Source of the DNA: Bacteroidales bacterium
Lineage (GTDB): Bacteria > Bacteroidota > Bacteroidia > Bacteroidales > P3
Assembly (NCBI GenBank): GCA_017479385.1
Contig: JAFVCE010000002.1
Coordinates: 23,379-87,378, forward strand
DNA: 64,000 nt
Direction: 5' to 3'
The position numbers and the translations under genes were made by a program. The first letter of the stretch is position 1; every line of letters starts with the position of its first letter. The notes under the pieces are model-generated. The model was not told where the DNA came from. It was given only the letters and a program-made list of their open reading frames with translations, and did not search any database. Below are positions 39,600-48,989 of this stretch, one piece after another.

Positions 39600-41468
39600 A
39601 TGTCCAACAAATACGCCGACCGCAACCGAGTGGTCAAAACCATCTTCATCGTCACCGGCGCACTCTTCATAGTGCGGTTGGCCATGCTACAATTGTTCGA
39701 CCCCAAATACCGCGAACTTGCCGAACAGCAATCGCTCCGCCCCGTAACCCAATACCCGGCACGCGGCTTCATCTACGACCGACACGGCGAACTCCTCGTC
39801 CACAACGAAGCCATCTACGACCTCATGGTCATCCCCCGAATGGTTAAAGGGCTCGACACCAACTACTTCTGCGACGCAGTCGGCATAACGCGCGACGACT
39901 TCGACGCCCGCATGAAGAAAGCCCGAACCTACTCGCCCTACTCCCCCTCCATCTTCATGAAGCAAATCTCGAAAGAAGAATATGCCCGCTGGCAAAACAA
40001 AGCCTTCCGCTTCAAAGGCTTCTACATCTCGCAACGCACACTGCGCATCTACGACCGCCCCATCGCCGCCCAAGTGCTCGGCTACGTGGGCGAAGTGGAC
40101 CAAGCCGACCTCGACCGCGACCCATACTATCGTATGGGCGACTACATTGGCAAGAGCGGCCTCGAAAAAAGCTACGAAGAGGTGTTGCGCGGCGTGAAAG
40201 GCAAAAAAATAATGCACGTCGACGCCCTCAACCGCGAAATAGGCCCCTACCAGAACGGCGCCCTCGACACCCTTCCCATCGAAGGCTGCAACCTCTACAC
40301 CACACTCGACGCCGACCTGCAACAATACGCCGAAGAACTCATGGCCAACAAGCGCGGCTGCGTGGTGGCCATCGAACCCTCCTCGGGCGAAGTGCTGGCC
40401 ATGGTCTCGGCCCCATGCTACGACCCCAACCTGCTGGTGGGCCGCATTCGCGGCGACAACTACCGCGCCCTCAACGCCAACATAGCCAAACCCATGCAGA
40501 ACCGCGCACTGATGGAACAATACCCGCCGGGCTCCATATTCAAAGTGGCCCAAGCCGTAGTGGCCCTCGACCTGGGAGTGATACAACCCAACACAGGCTT
40601 CGTGTGCGACAAATCGCTCGTGGGTTGCCACAACCACCCCTCGGCCCAGACGGTGCCCGACGCCATCAAAATGTCGTGCAACCCATACTTCTACCAAGTC
40701 TACCGCCGCGTCATACAACAAAACCACGACAAGAGCGCCAATCGCGACAGCCAGTACGGGCTCACCGTGTGGCACGACTATATGCTCCGCTTCGGCTTCG
40801 GCAAACAGCTCGACATAGACCTGCCCAAAGGCGGCATGGCCTCCGGCAACATACCCGACACATCGTTCTACAATCGCTGGTACGGCCGCCGGCGTTGGAA
40901 CTTCCGCACCATCTACTCCAACTCCATTGGACAAGGCGAGGTGGCCGTCGTGCCACTCCAAATGGCCAACTTGGCCGCCACCGTGGCCAACCGCGGCTAC
41001 TACATAACGCCACACATGGTGCGCTTCTACGGACCCGACTCGGTGCGCGACGAGCGCTACACCACGCGCAACGAAACGGGCATAGGCCGCCAACACTTCG
41101 AGGTCGCCATTCGCGGAATGTATGGCGCAGTGCACGAACCGGGAGGCACCGGTCACCGTGCCGACGTGCCTGGCCTCGACGTTTGTGGCAAAACCGGCAC
41201 CGCCGAGAACAAAGGCAACGACCACTCGGTGTTCATAGCTTTCGCCCCGCGCGAAAACCCACAAATAGCCTTAGCCGTCTACGTCGAGAACGCTGCCGGC
41301 GGCGGCGGCTCGTGGGCCGCCCCAATAGCGGGCCTGCTCATCGAGCGCTACATCAACGGCGAGGTGAAGCGCAAAGACGTGGAGCGTCAATACCGCGAAG
41401 CCGCTCCATGCCAAAAACTACCCCTCCCACCCCACAAAGCCAAAAAAAGCAAGAAAAAACGCCAATGA
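39600..41468 (+). CDS. mrdA: penicillin-binding protein 2
   Basis: A 622-aa class B transpeptidase of the elongasome. One N-terminal transmembrane helix (about residues 13-30) is followed by the PBP dimer domain with the RGFIYDRHGELLVHN motif. The transpeptidase domain has the active Ser in PPGSIFKVAQAV (SxxK), Ser-x-Asn as SCN in KMSCNPYF, and KTG in CGKTGTAENKG. The C-terminal tail is Lys-rich. It overlaps rodA by 4 bp, the classic mrdA-rodA pair that acts together in lateral wall growth. Confidence 0.95.
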   Translation: MSNKYADRNRVVKTIFIVTGALFIVRLAMLQLFDPKYRELAEQQSLRPVTQYPARGFIYDRHGELLVHNEAIYDLMVIPRMVKGLDTNYFCDAVGITRDDFDARMKKARTYSPYSPSIFMKQISKEEYARWQNKAFRFKGFYISQRTLRIYDRPIAAQVLGYVGEVDQADLDRDPYYRMGDYIGKSGLEKSYEEVLRGVKGKKIMHVDALNREIGPYQNGALDTLPIEGCNLYTTLDADLQQYAEELMANKRGCVVAIEPSSGEVLAMVSAPCYDPNLLVGRIRGDNYRALNANIAKPMQNRALMEQYPPGSIFKVAQAVVALDLGVIQPNTGFVCDKSLVGCHNHPSAQTVPDAIKMSCNPYFYQVYRRVIQQNHDKSANRDSQYGLTVWHDYMLRFGFGKQLDIDLPKGGMASGNIPDTSFYNRWYGRRRWNFRTIYSNSIGQGEVAVVPLQMANLAATVANRGYYITPHMVRFYGPDSVRDERYTTRNETGIGRQHFEVAIRGMYGAVHEPGGTGHRADVPGLDVCGKTGTAENKGNDHSVFIAFAPRENPQIALAVYVENAAGGGGSWAAPIAGLLIERYINGEVKRKDVERQYREAAPCQKLPLPPHKAKKSKKKRQ

Positions 41469-42724
41469 ACCCCATAGAACGCAAAAAATACGACTGGCTT
41501 GCCATTGGACTCTACCTCGGCATAGTGATTTTCGGGTGGCTCAACATCTACTCGGCCTGCTACGACCCCGAACACGCCGCCATCTTCGACCTGACGCTGC
41601 AACACGGCCGCCAACTGCTCTGGATTGCCATGGCGCTGGTGCTGGCCATAGTCATTCTTAACGTCGAACCCCGCTTCTTTGCCGACACCTCATACATCAT
41701 CTACCTCGTTGTGATTGCCCTGCTGGTACTCACCCTCTTTATAGGCAACGAAACCAACGGCGGCAAATCGTGGATAAAGATAGGCAGCTTCAAGTTGCAG
41801 TCGTCGGAGTTTGCCAAATTTGCCACCGCGCTGGCCATAGCCAAATATATTAGCGCCATCGACATAGATATTGCCAAATTCCGCACCAAAGCCACTGCCA
41901 TAGCCATAGCCGCTATTCCGGCAGGCCTCATCCTGCTGCAACACGACACAGGTTCGGCCCTGGTGTTTGCCAGCTTCATCCTGCCCATGTTCCGCGAGGG
42001 GACTTCGGGCATGGTGCTCATCGTGGGGCTGGTGGCGGTGGTGCTGTTTGTGCTGGCCTTGCTCATAAACAAATATGTGCTTATAGGCATCGTGGCAGCC
42101 TGCTGCCTGTTCTACCTTTTTGTGTGGCTCAACAAGCGCACGCGCCGCAACTACACCAACATCTTGGCCGTGTTTGTGGTGGCAGTGGCCTTCATTTTCT
42201 CGGTCGACATGGTGTTCAACCACGTGCTCGAGAGCCACCAACGCGAGCGTATCGAGGTGCTGCTCGGAAAACGCGAAGACCTGCTGGGCGCTGGCTACAA
42301 CGTCCACCAATCGAAGATTGCCATCGGCTCGGGTGGCTTTGTGGGTAAAGGCTTCTTGCGAGGCACAGTGACCAAGGCCAACTTCGTGCCCGAACAGGAT
42401 ACCGACTTCATCTTTTGCACCGTGGGCGAAGAATGGGGCTTTCTGGGGAGCGGACTGCTGATTGCGGCCTACGTGGTGCTGCTTGTACACCTCGTAAGTA
42501 TGGCCGAACGCCAACGCTCCACCTTCGCGCGATTCTATGGCTACTCTGTGGCCTCGATACTCTTTTTCCACCTCATGGTCAACGTCGGCATGGTGCTCGG
42601 CTTGCTGCCAGTAATTGGCATCCCGTTGCCGTTTTTTAGCTACGGAGGCTCGTCGTTGCTGGCCTTCACCTTTCTGCTTTTCATCTTCATCAGGCAGGAT
42701 GCCGACAAAAATCAGCTGCTCTGA
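41465..42724 (+). CDS. rodA: rod shape-determining protein RodA
   Basis: A 419-aa SEDS-family glycosyltransferase that polymerises lipid II together with PBP2. About ten hydrophobic helices are present. Signatures include NETNGGKSWIKIGSFKLQSSE, the LLQHDTGSALVFASF segment and the C-terminal GMVLGLLPVIGIPLPFFSYG. A long open frame begins upstream at 40415, but that part is out-of-frame mrdA; MNPIERKKYDWLAIG at 41465, overlapping the mrdA stop, is the start. Confidence 0.93.
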   Translation: MNPIERKKYDWLAIGLYLGIVIFGWLNIYSACYDPEHAAIFDLTLQHGRQLLWIAMALVLAIVILNVEPRFFADTSYIIYLVVIALLVLTLFIGNETNGGKSWIKIGSFKLQSSEFAKFATALAIAKYISAIDIDIAKFRTKATAIAIAAIPAGLILLQHDTGSALVFASFILPMFREGTSGMVLIVGLVAVVLFVLALLINKYVLIGIVAACCLFYLFVWLNKRTRRNYTNILAVFVVAVAFIFSVDMVFNHVLESHQRERIEVLLGKREDLLGAGYNVHQSKIAIGSGGFVGKGFLRGTVTKANFVPEQDTDFIFCTVGEEWGFLGSGLLIAAYVVLLVHLVSMAERQRSTFARFYGYSVASILFFHLMVNVGMVLGLLPVIGIPLPFFSYGGSSLLAFTFLLFIFIRQDADKNQLL

Positions 42725-42760
42725 ACAATAAACAGAGCAATCCCACGTTATTAGTTTAAT

Positions 42761-44026
42761 ATGGCAAAAAAAGACACCACACACGAAAACCACTGCTCGT
42801 TCTGCGGACGCCCCGAGAGCCTATGCGATATGCTTATCGGGGGCAACGACGGCAACGCCTATATCTGCGACAACTGCGCCACCCAAGCCGGCCTGATGAT
42901 GGGCCTGCAACCCCCTTCCGAATCAGCCCCCAACCAGGCAGACAACAAGAGCGCTGACGACCAGTGGCTCACCCAGCCCGTCCCCACCCCGAGCCAGATA
43001 AAACAACACCTCGACCAATACGTCATTGGCCAGGACGACGCCAAGCGTGTGCTCGCCGTGGCTGTATATAATCACTACAAGCGCCTGCGCCACAGCGCCG
43101 ACAACACTGCCGACGTCGAAATCGAAAAAAGCAACATCGTCATCGTGGGCGAGACGGGCACCGGCAAGACCCTCCTGGCACGCACCATTGCCCGTATGCT
43201 CAACGTCCCCTTCTGCATTGCCGACGCCACCACCCTGACCGAGGCCGGCTACGTGGGCGACGACGTGGAGAACGTGCTCGTGCGCCTGCTCCAAGCCGCC
43301 AACTACAACGTCGAAGCCGCGCAGCGCGGCATTGTCTTCATCGACGAGATTGACAAGATAGCCCGCAAAAGCGACAACCCCTCCATCACGCGCGACGTGA
43401 GCGGCGAGGGTGTGCAGCAAGCCCTGCTCAAACTGCTCGAAGGGGCCATCGTCAACGTTCCACCCGAGGGGGGGCGCAAACACCCCGAGCAGAAAATGGT
43501 GCAGATAGACACTCGCAACATCCTCTTCATCTCGGGCGGAGCCTTCGACGGCATTGAGCGCGACATAGCCTCGCGCCTCAAAGCCGGCGTCATAGGCTTC
43601 GGCGGAACCAAGACGCGCGAAGAGATAGACCGCCACAATATGCTGCGCTACCTGCAACCGATGGACCTCAAGAAGTTCGGCCTCATACCCGAACTCGTAG
43701 GCCGATTTCCGATGCTGACCCACCTCGACCCCCTCGACCGCGACGCCCTGCTGCGCATACTAACCGAACCCCGCAACGCCCTCGTCAAACAATACAAGCA
43801 GCTCTTCGCCATGGACGAGGCCGAGCTCCGCTTCACACCCGACGCGCTCGAGGCAATGGTAGACCACGCCGTGCAATACCACCTCGGCGCCCGCGGCCTG
43901 CGCTCTATCATGGAGCTGGTCATGACCGACCTCATGTTCGCCCTGCCCGACCAGCCCAAAGGCCAAACAGTAACCGTAGACCGCGCCATGGTCGAACAAA
44001 AACTCAACAGCCAGCCCCAGCCATGA
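42761..44026 (+). CDS. clpX: ATP-dependent Clp protease ATP-binding subunit ClpX
   Basis: A 421-aa AAA+ unfoldase that feeds ClpP. The N-terminal zinc-binding domain has [17 protein letters not shown] and CDNC. Walker A is [11 protein letters not shown], Walker B is [11 protein letters not shown]. The pore-loop and substrate-binding region [11 protein letters not shown] and the RKHPEQKM segment are present, with the ClpP-docking IGF loop at VIGFGGTK. All main elements are intact. It overlaps queD by 4 bp; clpP is not in the window. Confidence 0.95.
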   Translation: MAKKDTTHENHCSFCGRPESLCDMLIGGNDGNAYICDNCATQAGLMMGLQPPSESAPNQADNKSADDQWLTQPVPTPSQIKQHLDQYVIGQDDAKRVLAVAVYNHYKRLRHSADNTADVEIEKSNIVIVGETGTGKTLLARTIARMLNVPFCIADATTLTEAGYVGDDVENVLVRLLQAANYNVEAAQRGIVFIDEIDKIARKSDNPSITRDVSGEGVQQALLKLLEGAIVNVPPEGGRKHPEQKMVQIDTRNILFISGGAFDGIERDIASRLKAGVIGFGGTKTREEIDRHNMLRYLQPMDLKKFGLIPELVGRFPMLTHLDPLDRDALLRILTEPRNALVKQYKQLFAMDEAELRFTPDALEAMVDHAVQYHLGARGLRSIMELVMTDLMFALPDQPKGQTVTVDRAMVEQKLNSQPQP

Positions 44027-44442
44027 AACTGCGCCTCACCAAGCACTTCACCATCGAGATGGCCCACGCCCTGCCTGCCTACGACGGCAAATGTGCGGGC
44101 ATACACGGCCACTCCTACCACCTGTCAGTCACCGTCGAAAGCCAGGCCAGCCCAGCCGCCGACGGCTTGGTGATGGACTTCGCACTGCTCAAGCACATAG
44201 TTCAGCAACACGTGGTCGACCCCTTCGACCACGCACTCGTCTTGCCACAAAGCGACAAAGGCCATATCGACCTCGGCCCCTACAACGCCAAGCTCATCCA
44301 AACCCCTTTCCAGCCCAGCACCGAGAACCTGCTGCTGCACTTCGCCGCCCTCGTCGAACCACACCTCCCGGCTGGCGTAGCCCTCCACTCTATCACCCTG
44401 GCCGAAACCGACACCTCGACGGCAGAGTTGGTGGTAGGCTGA
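44023..44442 (+). CDS. queD: 6-carboxy-5,6,7,8-tetrahydropterin synthase
   Basis: A 139-aa enzyme of the PTPS fold in queuosine (7-deazaguanine) biosynthesis. Zinc-binding histidines lie in MAHALP and GIHGHSYH, the catalytic Cys in KCAGIHGH, and [17 protein letters not shown] and the late Glu in [10 protein letters not shown] complete the set. Short length fits QueD rather than eukaryotic PTPS. Other queuosine genes are not visible. It overlaps clpX and ends before a terminator. Confidence 0.9.
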   Translation: MKLRLTKHFTIEMAHALPAYDGKCAGIHGHSYHLSVTVESQASPAADGLVMDFALLKHIVQQHVVDPFDHALVLPQSDKGHIDLGPYNAKLIQTPFQPSTENLLLHFAALVEPHLPAGVALHSITLAETDTSTAELVVG

Positions 44443-44466
44443 TTGAGAACTAAAAATCGATAAGAG

Positions 44467-44494
44467 AGGGGTCGGGCGGTTTGGCTCGACCCCT
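44467..44494 (+). terminator. terminator after queD
   Basis: AGGGGTCG pairs with CGACCCCT around a GGCGGTTTGGCT loop, 24 bases past the stop and followed by TTATC. Confidence 0.7.
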
Positions 44495-44547
44495 TTATCG
44501 TCTATGACGACAAAGGGCGCTCGCGGCGCGAAAAATCGCTGCCAAAC

Positions 44548-44613
44548 TCGGGTCAAGGAGGGGTTAGGGTCGTATTGAGGTCGAATAGGGCTTATGGCTC
44601 AGAGGGTTATGAA
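44548..44613 (+). repeat. 11-bp-phased repeat, locus 10 (sub-type A)
   Basis: Six in-phase units: tcgggtcaagg, aggggttaggg, tcgtattgagg, tcgaatagggc, ttatggctcag, agggttatgaa. The order of the first four is the same as in loci 1, 2 and 6. It lies between convergent queD and pnuT. Confidence 0.8.
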
Positions 44614-44614
44614 A

Positions 44615-44649
44615 CGTTGCGGGGCCGAGCGCAGCTCGGCCCCGCAACG
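44615..44649 (-). terminator. strong hairpin downstream of pnuT
   Basis: A 16-bp uninterrupted stem (CGTTGCGGGGCCGAGC with its complement) closes a three-base loop 36 bases after the pnuT stop. On the minus strand it is followed by TTTCAT. Confidence 0.65.
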
Positions 44650-44685
44650 GGTTCAGATTGGTCTATCTTGCTGCGTGTGTGGTGG

Positions 44686-45267
44686 TTAGGCCTCGCCTTT
44701 GAGGGCTTCGCGACGCCAACGGATAATTCCGAGCACACACATCACCTCGAACACTACGTAGAGTGCGGCCGAGGCGTAGTTGCCTGTTAGCCAGAAGATT
44801 GCTATCATGAGCGGTTCTACTATCATCCAGCATATCCATTGTTGCCACCATTTGCGGGCAAGCATGAACATGGCCACGATGGTGAGGGCCGACGATATGC
44901 CGTCGAGCAACGGGTAGCTGCTCTCGTTGGGCAGTTGGAGCAGAATGAAGTAGAAAGCCACGGCCAGCAGGGCGGTGGCCGCTATGAGCCAGGGCCAGTG
45001 GCGGCGTGGACAGGAACTGATGGGGCGCGCGGCACGGTCTTTGCGGCCCAAAACGCCGCGCCACACGAGTATGCCGTAGATAGACATGACGAAGTTGTAG
45101 CAGCAGATGGCGCCGTTGGCGTAGATGCCCGAGCTGAAGTCGATGACTATGTAGAAGGCCGACATGAGCAGCGAGAGGGGCCAAAACCAGCGGTCGGCTC
45201 GATATTCGCTCACTATGTAGGCCAGGCCAATGACGGCTCCGACAATTTCGACTGCATTATTCATCAT
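44686..45267 (-). CDS. pnuT: PnuC-family thiamine transporter PnuT
   Basis: A 193-aa inner-membrane protein of the PnuC family, with about seven hydrophobic helices and family motifs such as GLAYIVSEYRADRWFWPLS, NFVMSIYGILVW and WWQQWICWMIVEPL. PnuC proteins take up vitamins by facilitated diffusion coupled to intracellular phosphorylation. Thiamine is assigned because the gene follows, by 22 bp, an outer-membrane receptor gene preceded by a TPP riboswitch. That assignment is inference from context, in line with known Bacteroidota thiamine operons. No thiamine pyrophosphokinase gene is seen beside it. Confidence 0.85.
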   Translation of the reverse strand: MMNNAVEIVGAVIGLAYIVSEYRADRWFWPLSLLMSAFYIVIDFSSGIYANGAICCYNFVMSIYGILVWRGVLGRKDRAARPISSCPRRHWPWLIAATALLAVAFYFILLQLPNESSYPLLDGISSALTIVAMFMLARKWWQQWICWMIVEPLMIAIFWLTGNYASAALYVVFEVMCVLGIIRWRREALKGEA

Positions 45268-45289
45268 GGTTAGGTTGGTTGTTGGTGGT

Positions 45290-47557
45290 TCAGAAACGGT
45301 AGATGGCGCGGAGCATGAAGTTAATGCCCGGTTGCTGGAAGTAGTAGATGTGGTGCTGATAGTCGAGCGGCACGTTGTTCACGTCGTCCCAACCCTCTTC
45401 CCAGTCTTCAGACCAAGCGTAGAGGCGATATTTGCGGTTGAGCAGGTTGTTGACCGAACCTTGCAGCTCGAGCTCGCTCTTGCCGGCAAAGCTGAAGGTG
45501 TAGGAGGCGCGCAGGTTGAGCAAGAAATAGGGGTCTATGGCGTAGACCTCGCGCGAGGTGTTGTCGCCATATTGCTTGCCAACGTATTTGCCCACCAGTT
45601 GCAGTTTGAGGTTCTTGACTGGGGTAAAGGTGGCCATGGCGGCGCCGATAATGGAGGGCGAGAGGGCGAGGTCGGTGTTCTGGGTGAAGGTTTGGAGGGT
45701 GTTGTCGCCGTCGGTGAAGTCGGTGAAGGTATAGTTCAGAATGCGGTTGCGGCTGAGGGTGAGGTTGGCGTCGAAACTGAGCATACTGTTAAAGCGGTAA
45801 CCGCCTTCGAGTTCGAGACCAATGCGGTAGCTGTTAGCCACGTTCTCCATAAGCGCGTAGCCGCTCTCGGAGAGGCCGCCCGAGGGGGTCATTTGGTCGC
45901 GGTAGAGCATGGCGTAGGCGTTGGCGTTGAAGGTGAAGCGCTGGCCTGGCAGCTGGAACCCGAGTTCGATGTCGAGCATGGTTTCGGCCTTGATGGTGTC
46001 TTCTCGAGCGAGGGCATCCTTGATGTCGGCGCGGCGAGGTTCGCGCGAGGTGAGACCGGCCACAGCGTAGAAGCGGCGGTTGCCGTCGGCCAGGTAGTTA
46101 AGGCCCAGTTTGGGGTTGAAGAAGAGGTAATCCTCGTTGTAATCCATCTGTTGGAACTTCGATTCGATGCCGCTAATGGTGTAGTCTACCGCGCGCATTT
46201 GGAGGTCGGCGTAGATGTTGGTACGGTCGCTGAGTTCGACGTTGGTTTTGACGTAAACGGTGTTGTCGCCCTTCGAGCCCTTGTTGCGATACCACTCGTA
46301 GGGGTTGTTCTCGGCAATGGGGAGGAAAGTGGTGCCTTCGAGGCTCATGCTGTCTTGCGCCCAGATGACGTTGCCAAAGTGGTTGCCGTCGTAGTAGAGG
46401 AAGTTGGCGCCGAAATCGAGGTTAATAAACTGCTCGGTGTAGTGCAGCGAGAGGGTACCGGTATAGGCCGAGTTGAACATCTCGCGGCGACGAATGAAGT
46501 CGCTTGTCGAAGCGCCATTGAGGGCGTAGAGGTGATACTTCTTGTAGGGCTTTTCGTCGTCGCCATACTCCTCGTAGTAACCGTCGCCATGAGTAAAGTC
46601 GAAGGCTGCGTTGAGGGTCAGGTTGTCGGTAGCCATAAGCGAGTAGTACAGCTGATAGTGGCGCTGATTGTAGTTGTCGGTCTGGTTGTCGTAGTAGTGC
46701 ATATTGCCATCCTTGTCATAGTAGAGGCCCTCTGCGCTGTAGCGGGGGTCCTTGTCGAGCGAGTCGGCCAGGGCTCCGTTCCAGGTAATGCCCGTTTTCT
46801 GGTAACCCATAATGAATATAGCTTTGAGCACCGAGCGCTCGCCGTAGTGACCAGCGCCGAGAAAGAGCGAGTGTTGGTTGGCCTTGGCGTTGCGCACAAA
46901 GCCGTCGGTGTTTTGGCCGCTGTAGGCCATATCGAACGAGAGGCCGTTTTTGAGTATGCCTGTTCCGGCGCTCAAGCCGTAGGTCATGGTGTTCCACGAA
47001 CCGTAGCCAAAGTGGATGTTGCCGTAGGGGGCAGCCGAGGCGTTGAGGGTTTGCAGGTTCATGGCACCACCAAGCGAGGCCGAGCCGCCCACCGAGGCGC
47101 CCACGCCACGTTGCAACTGCAGGCTCTGGGCCATGCCGCCGAGGTTGGGAATGTTATACCAGAACACCTCCTGGCTCTCGGCATCGTTGAGGGTTATGCC
47201 GTTGATATTGACGTTGATACGGCTGGCATCGACGCCACGAATGCGCATATTGTGCTCGCCCAGAGGGCCGTTCTCGCCCGACACCACTACGCTTGGCTCG
47301 AGCTCGAGCATGTAGGGCAGCGACACGGCTATCTTCTGCTCCTCGAGCTGCTGGCGGTTGAGGGTAGATGTGGTGAGGGGGGCCTTGTTGTCGACGCGCG
47401 TGGTCGAGATGATGAGCTCGTCGAGAGTGCGGACAGAGTCTTGCTTCTGCTGCTGGGCCTGAGCCTCAAAGGTTAAACCATTGGTGAACAAAATGGCGGC
47501 TGCAACGCCGCAAATGCGGGCGGCCAATTGGGCCGCGGTTATTGTGTGTGTTTTCAT
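45290..47557 (-). CDS. TonB-dependent receptor for thiamine (riboswitch-controlled)
   Basis: A 755-aa outer-membrane receptor. A signal peptide (to TFEAQAQQ) is followed by a TonB-box-like stretch (SVRTLDELIISTTRVDNKAP). The plug has LPYMLELEPSVVVSGENG, MRIRGVDASRINVNINGI and LQRGVGASVGGSASLGGAMN. The barrel ends in FMLRAIYRF, with the terminal Phe needed for outer-membrane insertion. Unlike the other receptors here it lacks a carboxypeptidase-like domain. A TPP riboswitch lies directly before its start and pnuT follows it, so thiamine or a phosphate ester is the probable substrate. Confidence 0.9.
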   Translation of the reverse strand: MKTHTITAAQLAARICGVAAAILFTNGLTFEAQAQQQKQDSVRTLDELIISTTRVDNKAPLTTSTLNRQQLEEQKIAVSLPYMLELEPSVVVSGENGPLGEHNMRIRGVDASRINVNINGITLNDAESQEVFWYNIPNLGGMAQSLQLQRGVGASVGGSASLGGAMNLQTLNASAAPYGNIHFGYGSWNTMTYGLSAGTGILKNGLSFDMAYSGQNTDGFVRNAKANQHSLFLGAGHYGERSVLKAIFIMGYQKTGITWNGALADSLDKDPRYSAEGLYYDKDGNMHYYDNQTDNYNQRHYQLYYSLMATDNLTLNAAFDFTHGDGYYEEYGDDEKPYKKYHLYALNGASTSDFIRRREMFNSAYTGTLSLHYTEQFINLDFGANFLYYDGNHFGNVIWAQDSMSLEGTTFLPIAENNPYEWYRNKGSKGDNTVYVKTNVELSDRTNIYADLQMRAVDYTISGIESKFQQMDYNEDYLFFNPKLGLNYLADGNRRFYAVAGLTSREPRRADIKDALAREDTIKAETMLDIELGFQLPGQRFTFNANAYAMLYRDQMTPSGGLSESGYALMENVANSYRIGLELEGGYRFNSMLSFDANLTLSRNRILNYTFTDFTDGDNTLQTFTQNTDLALSPSIIGAAMATFTPVKNLKLQLVGKYVGKQYGDNTSREVYAIDPYFLLNLRASYTFSFAGKSELELQGSVNNLLNRKYRLYAWSEDWEEGWDDVNNVPLDYQHHIYYFQQPGINFMLRAIYRF

Positions 47558-47560
47558 AAT

Positions 47561-47645
47561 GCGTTCCTTACGCCGGTATTATCCGGTTCAAGTTGTGGTA
47601 GGGTATGTTCTCAGCCACAACGCTTTGCAGCACCCCTACGCGTTA
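47561..47645 (-). promoter_or_regulatory. TPP riboswitch (THI element)
   Basis: Read on the minus strand, the leader contains the conserved THI-box segments in order: GTAGGGGTGCT, GGCTGAGA, ACATACCC and TGAACCGGATAATACCGGCGTAAGGA. The P1 stem pairs GCGTA-type ends. It sits 4-88 bases before the receptor ATG, so TPP binding probably blocks translation initiation or causes early termination. Confidence 0.95.
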
Positions 47646-47667
47646 TTATTCTCTCTCAAAAACGGTA

Positions 47668-47698
47668 CAAAGATACAACTTTTTTCTAATTTAGCAAA
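47668..47698 (-). promoter_or_regulatory. Bacteroidota promoter for the thiamine operon
   Basis: Minus-strand TTTG (47695-47698), 19 bases, TATCTTTG (47668-47675). The start would fall just before the riboswitch. Confidence 0.88.
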
Positions 47699-47732
47699 AA
47701 TTTTTGCTTTTTTCTGATGGGTTGCAGCTCTA

Positions 47733-48914
47733 TCAGTCCTCGTTGAGGCGATGATAATACTTCCACCACAGCTCGGGCAGGTCGTTTTGCATGGCGTTTT
47801 CGTAGTCGCTGTGGTTGCAGGGCACGAGCAGGTGTGGCGCGTATCGGTTGCGACGCTCTTCGTTGACGCAAGGCACCTCCATCCACCAACGGTCCGACTT
47901 CTTGCTGCGATAGAACACGATGTCCATGCCGTGGTCGCTCAACTCGACGGTGAAGCGTTTATAGTTGTGCTTGTCTATGTATGGAAAATCCTGTTGGCGG
48001 TTGTATACTCCCTCGATGAAGAACCACAGGGCCTGGGCCATGGCGTGCGCGGTCTGCCCTTGGCGGTCGAAGTCGGGGTTGAGCTCGGTGAGCGCAAAAC
48101 AGGAGGTCTTGTCGCTCATGCCGGCAAAGCGCGCTATCTGGCACACCTGCTCGCTGCGGAAACCGTGTGGCGAAGGGTTGGCGTTGGCAGGGGCGTCGCT
48201 CTGGCGCATGGCGCTAACGTCTATCGCCACCAAGTCGGCATAGCGCACAAGTGGCTCGGCTCGCTCCATATTGGGCTGGATGGTGCCTACGCTCACGGCG
48301 TCGAACTTCAATTCGTCCATCAGTTGCACCAGCTCGTCGCCAACAAGGTAGGACTGGTAGCCCAGGTTGGTGTAGTCGAACAGGTAGTTGGGTTGCTGCA
48401 TGACGATGTGTTGCAGGTAGTTTTCGGAGTTCACCTCGTCGCCACCATCGAGGTTGAAGCGCGAGTCGACCGAGCAGATATTGATAACGCGGCCAACAAT
48501 TTCGTAGGCTTTGTAGATGGGGAACACGAGGTCGTCGCCACCACCAATAACGATGGTCACAATGCCGCGTTCGAGCAACTTGTAGAGCGCTTCGGTAAGG
48601 GCAAAGTGGGTGTCGGCCAGGGTCTTGCCCGGGACAATGTTGCCCAAGTCGGCCAAGCGCATATCGTTGCAAGGCAATGCCAAGCGATAAAGGTAGCGAC
48701 GAATAGCGTCGGGAGCTTTGGCCGAGCCGGGGTTGAAGGCCGAACCGCGCCCGTCGCCCACACCCACAATGGCAATGTCGCACTTTGTAATGTCGGGCCA
48801 AGCTGCGCCCTCGGTATAAGCCATGATGTGGTCGCCCACAGTGGTGAGGGTGGTGTTGGGGCGAGAGTCGAGCCACTGCGGGTCTATGGGTTCGAAATAG
48901 GTAGAGAGGTCCAT
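47733..48914 (-). CDS. arginase/formimidoylglutamase-family protein with degenerate metal site
   Basis: A 393-aa protein of the ureohydrolase fold. The fold signatures are present but their metal ligands are changed. GGGDH becomes GGGDD (IVIGGGDDLVFP), the DAHxD motif reads VDSRFNLD, and the DxDxxDP motif reads IDVSAMRQSD. The late ELNP Glu is kept (ALTELNPDFD). The C-terminal 70 residues form an extension with KRFTVELSDHGMDIVFYRSKKSDRWWMEVP not usual for arginases. Similar sequences in Bacteroidota are often annotated as formimidoylglutamase, but catalysis looks doubtful. It may be structural or regulatory. Confidence 0.8.
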   Translation of the reverse strand: MDLSTYFEPIDPQWLDSRPNTTLTTVGDHIMAYTEGAAWPDITKCDIAIVGVGDGRGSAFNPGSAKAPDAIRRYLYRLALPCNDMRLADLGNIVPGKTLADTHFALTEALYKLLERGIVTIVIGGGDDLVFPIYKAYEIVGRVINICSVDSRFNLDGGDEVNSENYLQHIVMQQPNYLFDYTNLGYQSYLVGDELVQLMDELKFDAVSVGTIQPNMERAEPLVRYADLVAIDVSAMRQSDAPANANPSPHGFRSEQVCQIARFAGMSDKTSCFALTELNPDFDRQGQTAHAMAQALWFFIEGVYNRQQDFPYIDKHNYKRFTVELSDHGMDIVFYRSKKSDRWWMEVPCVNEERRNRYAPHLLVPCNHSDYENAMQNDLPELWWKYYHRLNED

Positions 48915-48989
48915 ATTGGGGTCGATTGTTGTTTATTTTTTTTATTGTTGAACTTTTATCTGTTACAGGTATCTACACCACCCAGGCGA

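Noticed and set aside
39687-41264. 525-residue minus-strand open frame opposite mrdA
   Set aside because: mrdA has all penicillin-binding motifs on the plus strand; the antisense frame has shadow composition and no recognisable motif.
40415-41464. 350-codon upstream extension of the rodA frame
   Set aside because: It lies in another frame within mrdA and is Arg/Pro/Gln-rich; rodA starts normally at 41465 with the ATGA overlap.
45230-47476. 748-residue plus-strand open frame opposite the thiamine receptor
   Set aside because: It is the complement of a clear TonB receptor gene; the encoded sequence is Val/Gly/Ala/His-rich shadow sequence without domains, a common result of GC-rich codon usage.
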